This document shows positions 57,211-64,000 of a DNA stretch of 64,000 bases, piece after piece (position 1 is the first letter of the stretch; each line of letters opens with the position of its first letter). Below the pieces are notes generated by a model that was given only the letters and a program-made list of their open reading frames with translations, made no database searches and was not told the origin of the DNA. The translations under genes were made by a program, and so were the position numbers. This stretch comes from Globodera rostochiensis (taxonomy: Eukaryota; Nematoda; Chromadorea; Rhabditida; Heteroderidae), in contig JAEVLN010000005.1 in NCBI GenBank assembly GCA_018350325.1, positions 2,552,142 through 2,616,141 of the forward strand. Reading direction: 5' to 3'.

Positions 57211-57920
57211 TCGGTGCTTTTGGTGTTAATTCGCGGGGAGGTCGGTCGGTGGATACTACTTTTCTCACAGATGCCGGGGATTGGGAGGGGGACCAGCTGG
57301 AGGCTCGTGTCCAGTTGACACAGTCGACATCAACGGATTGCCACGGCCGGTGGTTGTTTATGTGAGGAGTTGGTGCATTTAAAACTGCCGGGTTCAGTGT
57401 GTAATTGCTTTTATTGGCACGAATTTTTGCCAGGAACCGACGCCAACCCGCGTTACGTTAACAATTGGCATTGGCCTGCGCTGCCTTGGCGACGAAACTG
57501 GTGTAAGCGATATTACCCACCCCCACCAAAATGCCATTCATTTATTTATTTACCCAACTCTCCCCCCCCCGGGGCACAAAAACAACGGCCCCAATTACCG
57601 GAATCCAAAGCAAAATAATGTTTTTCTCAACTTTTCCCCCCACCCATGTTTTCTTTCACATTCTTTTAGCCTACCATATACACAACAAATATTCATTCCA
57701 AATTTTCGATAGTATTACAAAAAAAGGACAAAAAGCATAAATAAAATCGAGCCCTACTAATTGCTGTAGATATAGGTAATTAATAATTATTAGCAACACA
57801 TTGAATGTAGAGAGACACAATGGAACCGGCCAAATCTGAATGTCCGTCGAACACCGGCGGTGATCAGACCGACGGTTAAAAATTTCCGGTGATTATTTTT
57901 GTTCGATTTTCGACTTGCAG
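57211..57920. other. Region 5' of the MATH gene
   Basis: 57320-57480 has an open stretch with VDTVDINGLPRPVVVYVR, faintly like the YINGLPWRI strand of MATH domains, so an older MATH piece may lie here. 57555-57570 is a poly-C run. No clear first exon of the following gene was found. Confidence 0.35.
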
Positions 57921-60459
57921 ACAATGAGTACAAACGCAGCGACCAAATTGTATACCGGGTGCCGAACTTCAAGGCATTTTATGAAGGGCGTGGGCCAAAA
58001 GAAGTACTCAGTAACCCATTCGAGTACATCAACGGATTGCCATGGCAAATAAAGATCAGACATTGTGATGCGCACGTTGGCTTTTCCCTCTATTGCTATG
58101 GCGATGCAACGGGTGGGGGCGATTTTAATTTCTGAACAAAATTATGCTCTTCAATAAATACTAGGGTTGGACAAACCCGGGTTGTCCGGGACCGGTATCC
58201 GGGTGTTTTTGGAAATTTTTTTGGGGTAAAATTATCCGGGTCTTGGACCAACCCCAGCCAAATTACCCGGTATCCGGACGGATATCCGGGTGTTTTTGAG
58301 CTACCCGGTATCCGTGGGACCCGGATAATATCCGGTTTTGTCCAACCCTAATAAATACCATAAATAATAATATTAAGATATGGCCTGGACTTTTCGTGCG
58401 GCTTTCCAATGCGGTGTCGTTCCTTGCAAGGAAATCTTCGAACGCCTTAAGCAGCGAGAATATCGTCAAATCAATGCAAATGAAAATTATAGGGACTGGC
58501 AGCGATTAATCAAATTCGATGTGAACAAATAAAATGAATATATTTTAATTTAAATATTTATTTTATTTTATAGGAATTGATGGACCCGAAGAATGGCTTT
58601 TACGATGAGAAAGAGGACGTTGTGACGTTCATAGCCGAAGTGATACCAGAAAAGCTCAACGGAATGGCGTAAGTTTGCTTTTAAATCTGATCACATTGGC
58701 GAATTCTACTGATCAGAGTGCTTTTTTGATCAGTCCGTTGAAAAAACAATTTCCTCTGCCTTTCTCATTTTCTCAATTCATCAAAATGCAGCGGCCAAGT
58801 TGTGTTCCGGATGCCAAAATTCAAGGCATTTTCTAAAGGAGGTTGGCCAAAGGATGTACTCAGTGACGCGGTTGAGTACATCAACGGGTTACCGTGGCGA
58901 ATTATGATCACTCGTCTTGGTGATGGTTACGCTGGCTTTTACCTGCGGTGCGATGGCGATAAAACAGGTGGGCGATATTTGCATATGATTTATAATGATG
59001 GCGTTTATGCTTAGCCCATACAATAAATATTTAGATATTAAATTATATATAAATATTTAGATATTAAATTATATATAAATATTTAGATATTAAATTATAT
59101 ATAAATATTTAGATATGACTTGGACTTGTCGGGCGTCTGTTAAATTTAGCGTTGTTTCTTCTTGCAAGGAAATCGGCGAATACCATACTATTAGGCACCG
59201 TGAATGGCGTCGCATTTACAATGCAATTGAAAATCCTTGGGGCGTGCAAAAATTTATCAAATTCAAGGTGAACGAATTAAATGAAAATTTGTTTAAAATA
59301 TTTGTTTTATTTTATTTTATTTTTTATAGGAATTGATGGACCCGAAAAATGGCTTTTACGATGAGAAGGCGGATGCCGTGACGTTCAAAGCTGAAGTGAT
59401 CGCAGAAGAGCCCAATGGAATGCCGTAACTTTTTGTTTTGTTTTTATATAAATGCGTAAATCACTTAGCCGACGGCGTCAACAATTGTAACTTACCGTAT
59501 TTCCTCTATTAGTAACCCACCCTTTATTTGAAACCCCCTCTCTAATAGAGGAAATACGGTACCTAGTCATTTCTAAGCAATTAAATTGTTTTATTTAGTT
59601 AACTTTAAACATAAGTTAGTCGTTTTGTCTCTTTTTAAAAAGTTGCAGCTTAAAACTGTACTTGAGGTGAATCCAATCGTTAATTCAAACTCTTTTTTAT
59701 ATAGCGGTGTGCGCCTCAAAGATGCCTTGCGGGTCAATGGCGAATTGGTGAACGTGAACAAATATGTGAGTTTAAATTAAAATTTGAAAATTCGGAAAAA
59801 TTTGTGTACCTTGCCAAATTGGACGAATTATATATATCAATCGACTCCAATCTAAGCCTAGCGCACGAATCTGAAAGAATTTTTTGGGCGGAAACCATTT
59901 TGAAGCAAGTTTTAAGCACGGGACTGAAGTGTCTTTTTGAGTAGGGACTCAGTTATCCACTGATTAAAAATGGACAAAATCATTCATTTAGGCTTTCAAA
60001 ATTACGAATTTGTCGATAGAAATAAAATGGAGAATTTAACGGTTTTTGAATCGATTGAAATTTTTGAATATTAAGGAAAAAAGACTTTTTTAAAGTACAT
60101 AGCTCCAAAGGGGAAGAGTTAGAGACTTAGGGGTTTGTTAGGCTTAGGCCTAAAACCACTTCAGTCCCGTGCTCATGCTTCAAAATGGTTTCCGCCAAAA
60201 AAATTTTTAGATTTGTGCTAGGCTTAGATTGGAGCCGATGGATATATATAATTCTTCCAATTTGGCGAGGTACACATATACTGCAATTTTACCGAAAATT
60301 CTTTTTAAAATTTATAATTTTAGCTGTTGGCGGCTCACTCAAAATTTTTTCAAAATATGTTTTTTGGACAAAAAGCGGAAGAAATGCCAAAAGTTCAAAT
60401 CGACGAAGTTCCGGATGCCGTCGCTAATTTTGAACGAGTGCGGCATTATTGGCATGAAG
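57921..60459 (+). CDS. MATH-MATH-BTB protein (BATH type), 5' end not found
   Basis: Eight in-phase exons: 57921-58112, 58378-58520, 58574-58668, 58792-58967, 59113-59267, 59330-59424, 59705-59765, 60324-60459. Two MATH domains in tandem have matching exon structure: [39 protein letters not shown] for the first; [39 protein letters not shown] for the second. A BTB start follows: [44 protein letters not shown] proteins are CUL3 ubiquitin-ligase adaptors. The BTB is cut short: after 60459 the next acceptor (60516) joins in a frame that stops within 16 codons. Start exon not seen, so it is partial or a 3'-degraded copy. Confidence 0.78.
58162..58350. mobile_element. 189-bp foldback MITE, TAGGGTTGGACAAA ends
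   Basis: Ends TAGGGTTGGACAAA and TTTTGTCCAACCCTA; 8-bp target duplication ATAAATAC (58154-58161, 58351-58358). The interior repeats TATCCGG/CCGGATA. It lies in the first intron of the MATH-MATH-BTB gene. Confidence 0.95.
59026..59112. repeat. 26-bp AT tandem repeat, three units
   Basis: AATATTTAGATATTAAATTA plus TATATA, repeated about three times in the intron before the exon at 59113; the last unit supplies the TATTTAG acceptor. Confidence 0.9.
59804..60275. mobile_element. Inverted-repeat element in the BTB intron
   Basis: Arms of about 140 bp: GTGTACCTTGCCAAATTGG at the left and CCAATTTGGCGAGGTACAC at the right; internally CACGGGACTGAAGTG pairs with CACTTCAGTCCCGTG. It separates BTB exons 59705-59765 and 60324-60459 without breaking them. 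No clear target duplication. Confidence 0.85.
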
Positions 60460-60515
60460 GTGAAAAATATGCAAAAAATAAATATAAATAACATTTTTAA
60501 TTCGATCAATTTTAG

Positions 60516-60770
60516 AAGAAAATTTTGAAGGAAATGCCCAAGAAAGACTTTTCAATGTTTGAAATCAACAAATTGGGGGCTGAAGCAGTGAAGGAGCTGA
60601 AGAGCAATGAATTTGGACGGAGCACTGTGCTGACTGGCAAGATCAACACCAACAAGGACATCGAAAAGGGATTCAGCGACCTGTCGAGTGATCAAAATTT
60701 TATCTACAAAAACTGCAAGCGTTGGACGAACGCTTTGATTAAGGGCTTCCTTCCTCCGCTTAATAAAGTG
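60516..60770 (+). CDS. Unrecognised exon
   Basis: After a TTTTAG acceptor, open in phase 0 for 85 codons: [53 protein letters not shown]. Charged, helical-looking, no domain I know. The phase does not fit the MATH-BTB gene just upstream. It may be an exon of another gene or a swapped 3' end. Confidence 0.35.
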
Positions 60771-60859
60771 TGTGTGACTAATTTGGATGATAAAATCTCA
60801 AATTTTTGTCATGAGAAAGTGCAGATTTTTATTTTATTTGCCTCCGGGGGCTTTTAAAA

Positions 60860-61753
60860 AGCTGAGCCCCAGCCTTCTAAAGCGTTAAACATTTTAATTT
60901 TTAGTCATCACAAAAATATGTAGATGGCACATTGGGACTGAATTTCCCCCTTATAAAATCCCGGGTATTTTAATTTTCTAAATGACGGTCCCGGTTTTTC
61001 CCAAAAATCCCGGTCCCGGCCTACTCTACCTGTTATTAAAACGAATGTCCTCCCCCCCCCCCCCATCCGCTGAAGCAAACTGAGCCGGGTTTCGACTGCC
61101 GGCCTTCTAACTTTGCAACAACCTTAAATTATTTATTGAATTATTTGATGATGATTAACCTCTAGCAGGGTAATTTTGCTCTATTTCATCTCATAAACAT
61201 TTCCCCTACCCCCCACCTTACCCCCCCCCTCACCTCCTCCCCCACTTTATTCCATTCATTCATCGTCTTCCAGCAGCTCTTTTCCGATGTTTGGCCCTCC
61301 CTATTCGTTTGTGTAATCGACGGGCAATCTGTCCGCTTGCTCGCTGCACATTTCTTCGCATCTTTTGCCCCCCCCATTTACATTTACTTTGTTCAGTGTC
61401 CCCTCCGGGGATAACATTTTCAATTGCTTATCGGCTGCCTTCACCAATTTTTGTAAAATCGGTTAATTTCGGGTTTTATGCCAAAAAGTCATCCGGTTAT
61501 ATCTCTGGTGCACGGCCACTTATCCCATCCAATCGTTTTCATCACAATTTGTGCGTGTACCAAATCCCCCCCCCCTCTCCTTTTTCTGATTCATACCGAT
61601 TTTTAATGGTAAAGAGAATACCAAGTTTTTGAAATATTCTTAGCAAATTTACACCAAACTGAAACTGATAATCAAAACCGAAATTTCTCAATTCGGTTCG
61701 GTCTGAAAGCACCTAAAACCCCGGTAATTTAGAACTTGTATTAGTAAATAAAC
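60860..61753. other. SPRYSEC 5' flank
   Basis: C-rich tracts (61051-61064, 61221-61228, 61565-61574). It shares long stretches with 6000-6520 and 480-800. Motif GTTCAGTGTCCCCTCCGGGG at 61391-61410 is about 340 bp before the ATG. Confidence 0.5.
61391..61411 (+). promoter_or_regulatory. Conserved SPRYSEC 5'-flank motif, copy 4
   Basis: Closest copy to a start codon (about 340 bp). See 695-720. Confidence 0.38.
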
Positions 61754-63217
61754 ATGCCAGCTTTGATCAACGGAGGGCACATAACAACTGATCCGGGTAA
61801 AAAAGATTGAATTATTATTATTATTTATTAAAATCATTTTATTACATAATTAATTGCCAATGTTTACAGAAAATTGTGCAACATTTGTCAATTTTGACTC
61901 TTCCGAAGAAGTGCGTCTTTTTTCGGAGCAGCACCGGAACCGATTGGGAATGAACGGCAAAATTGGGAAAATTGAGAATTTTGTTGCAATTTTAAATCCA
62001 AACAAATGGCTCCGATGCGGTAAATTTAAACTTTGCTTAAACTCTAAACTCTTGTGGATTTTAGACCCCTATCGAATTGTGGGCTCCATTCTTATATTTA
62101 TTTTCATTACTTATGCAATCCATCGAATGAATGAGCAAAAAGAGAACACCGCCGCGTTGATTGAAGCACAAAAGAAAAATGGTGGGGAAATTGTTGTTAA
62201 ATGCTTTACTTTCTTTTTGCAAAAAAATATATTTTAAATTTAAACTAATAATTTTAATATTAGGCCTACTCCCACAACAAAATCGAAGCAATGAAAGTGA
62301 AGAGCAACTGAACGACATTTTGGAGCAGTTTGTTGCGGAACAGAACAAAAAGTTTGAGGAGCAGAAGGAAATCAACAAAATGCTTCAGAAGCAAATGGAC
62401 GAATTAGGAAACAGTTCGAAAAAGGAACTCGAAAAGGTGGGAATTTTGGAGGAAGAAGTAATTGTAAAAATGGAGCAGTATCAGAAAGAACAGCAGCAGA
62501 ACATTGACGACTTGCAGAAGACAGTTGCCGTGTTAAATGATACAATAAATGGAAAAAGTAATTCAATATTATAAATTTTTTTCAAAATTCGGAAATTCCG
62601 TCTTTTAGGCACAGTTTGCGCTTTTAATATTTTGAAAAAAATAATTTTCTTAGGACTAATCCGACAACAAAATCGCTGGGATTCCGCGGCATGTCACGAG
62701 AACCTTGCGCTCATTGAGCCCGGCCGATTGGTTGTCAAATTTACTAGAAAGAATTATGGTAAAAATTATTCAGTTAAAGTGATTTGATTAAAAAAGTTTA
62801 TGTTAAAGTTCACTAAAATGTTCGAATTCCCTTTACTTTTCAGGGTGGCGCTCTGTCCTCGCTGAAAGGCCAATTCCGAAAGGGAATTTCGGCATTTTCT
62901 ATTACGAAGTCAAAATATTAGGAGGTGCACGGTAAGTTTAAAAAAATAAATAGTTAAGCTTCGAAATGCGCTTGAAAAATTTCCTCTAAAAAATATATTT
63001 AGCGGTGTTTACATTGGCCTTGCAACCAAACAAATGCCATTGGCCGACAACTGGGTTGGAGAGCTCGAAGACACTTACGCATACGAAAGCGGCAAATTTT
63101 GGGCTCACGCGCACGCCATCGATGGAAAGCCCAAATTTGTGGAAGGCGACGTCATCGGCTGCGGCGTCAATTTGGCAACACGCCAAATCATTTACACAAA
63201 AAACGGCGAGCGTTTGG
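61754..63217 (+). CDS. SPRYSEC with internal membrane anchor, terminal exon missing
   Basis: Seven in-phase exons: 61754-61796, 61870-62019, 62065-62181, 62264-62557, 62654-62758, 62844-62931, 63003-63217. Start [10 protein letters not shown]; about 65 polar residues; hydrophobic segment [15 protein letters not shown]; coiled coil ([35 protein letters not shown]); SPRY with [70 protein letters not shown]. The final exon (DTANLF...EANFGPNF) is not found up to the window end. If the last donor is not used, translation runs 16 more codons to a stop at 63265, about 353 residues. The donor after exon 3 is GTGGGG. It is either truncated or its last exon lies beyond 64000. Confidence 0.75.
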
Positions 63218-63219
63218 GT

Positions 63220-63635
63220 GAGAAAGAAAACGAATTAAAATTAAGAGTAAATTTCTTTTTTGGTTAGAGAAAGAAAACGAATTAAAATTAAGAGTAAATT
63301 TCTTTTTTGGTTAGAGAAAGAAAACGAATTAAAATTAAGAGTAAATTTCTTTTTTGGTTAGAGAAAGAAAACGAATTAAAATTAAGAGAAATTTTCTTTT
63401 TTGGTTAGAGAAAGAAGAATTAAAATTAAGAGAAAATTTGTTTTTTGGTTAGAGAAAGAAGAATTAAAATTAAGAGTAAATTTCTTTTTTGGTTAGAGAA
63501 AGAAAACGAATTAAAATTAAGAGAAAATTTGTTTTTTGGTTAGAGAAAGAAAACGAATTAAAATTAAGAGAAAATTTGTTTTTTGGTTAGAGAAAGAAAA
63601 CGAATTAAAATTAAGAGAAATTTTCTTTTTTGCTT
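63220..63635 (+). repeat. 47-bp tandem repeat at the last SPRYSEC donor
   Basis: About nine units beginning GAGAAAGAAAACGAATTAAA and ending TTTTTTGGTTA. The first unit starts inside the GTGAGAAAG donor of the exon ending at 63217, so the array grew from the exon-intron border. Each unit join reads TTAGAGAAAG, an acceptor-like string. Two units lack AAAC. Confidence 0.95.
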
Positions 63636-63639
63636 ACTC

Positions 63640-64000
63640 AGCCAAATTAGCTCAAAATTGTGAAACGTGGTGATAAGTATGTTATTTAATGATTGTCGAG
63701 CAATTTTATATTAAATTAAAGGCTTAAAAATTTTCCACGTTTTTGACTTTTGCCGATAACATCCATGCCCCCCTTCACAAGTTGAAGAATTATTAGCAAA
63801 AATGATTGAAGAATTTTGAAGGTTTTCACACATAAATTGAGATTTTAGCACATTTTTAATCAATATTTTGGCACTTTTTGGGGGGTTTTGGTCATTATTT
63901 TGTGGTTTTTTGGTCAATATTTTACGGTTTTTAGTCAATCTAAATCTCGACTTTACTTATGAAGTGGTTCCGTATTTATTCCCCAATTTTACATTTAATT
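63640..64000. other. Non-coding end of window
   Basis: AT-rich; 63840-63950 carries the AATATT(T/G)-TGGTCA repeat seen inverted at 20580-20720. No terminal SPRY exon found. Confidence 0.45.

Overview
The window is nuclear DNA of a eukaryote. Short AT-rich introns with TTTTCAG or TTTTAG acceptors, several copies of SPRY-domain genes of the SPRYSEC (RBP-1-like) type and a MATH-MATH-BTB gene point to a plant-parasitic cyst nematode, most likely Globodera or a close relative. The genus is an inference from gene families only. I see no rRNA, tRNA, CRISPR array or bacterial operon.

Layout. (1) 0.8-33 kb is an effector-like island. Six copies of one five-exon gene, all on the minus strand (A 3672-4976, B 10361-11766, C 14087-15224, D 24104-25034, E 26492-27871, F 31089-32132), encode a predicted secreted protein: signal peptide, a compact cysteine-rich domain (about 16 Cys), then a C-terminal pair of EF-hands. 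A, C, E and F look intact. B has lost the signal-peptide exon and carries a MITE; D has a frameshift in the signal-peptide exon. They alternate with SPRYSEC copies: one intact (17081-19004, +) and several broken (813-1317, 6528-7705, 12871-13085, 20110-20340, 29239-29904). Four large minisatellite arrays lie directly behind the 3' ends of genes A-region, B, D and F; two use a 35-bp unit (1316-3133, 22206-24040) and two use 104/174-bp higher-order units built from a ~35-bp sub-repeat (7968-10280, 30148-31020). A roughly 9-kb block (3556-12655) is repeated in contracted form at 26360-32965.

(2) 33-42 kb holds two tandem copies of a decayed ankyrin gene resembling FEM-1, each with an F-box-like fragment. 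The second copy is interrupted by a complete hAT transposon (38887-41554) with 8-bp target duplications and an open 623-residue transposase.

(3) 42-57 kb is dense in non-autonomous DNA elements (foldbacks, MITEs, long-inverted-repeat elements) around two further SPRYSEC pseudogenes (45665-48230 on -, 51288-52139 on +).

(4) 57-64 kb holds a MATH-MATH-BTB gene with two inverted-repeat elements in its introns, and a SPRYSEC gene (61754-63217) whose last exon is missing in the window and whose last donor site is followed by a 47-bp tandem array.

How it fits together: SPRY, MATH-BTB and small secreted Cys-rich proteins are the families that expand in cyst nematodes, and SPRYSECs are known gland-secreted effectors. 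The secreted Cys-rich/EF-hand family interleaved with them is the best candidate here for an undescribed system. Exon models were read by eye from splice signals, phase and cross-copy comparison; no search was run.
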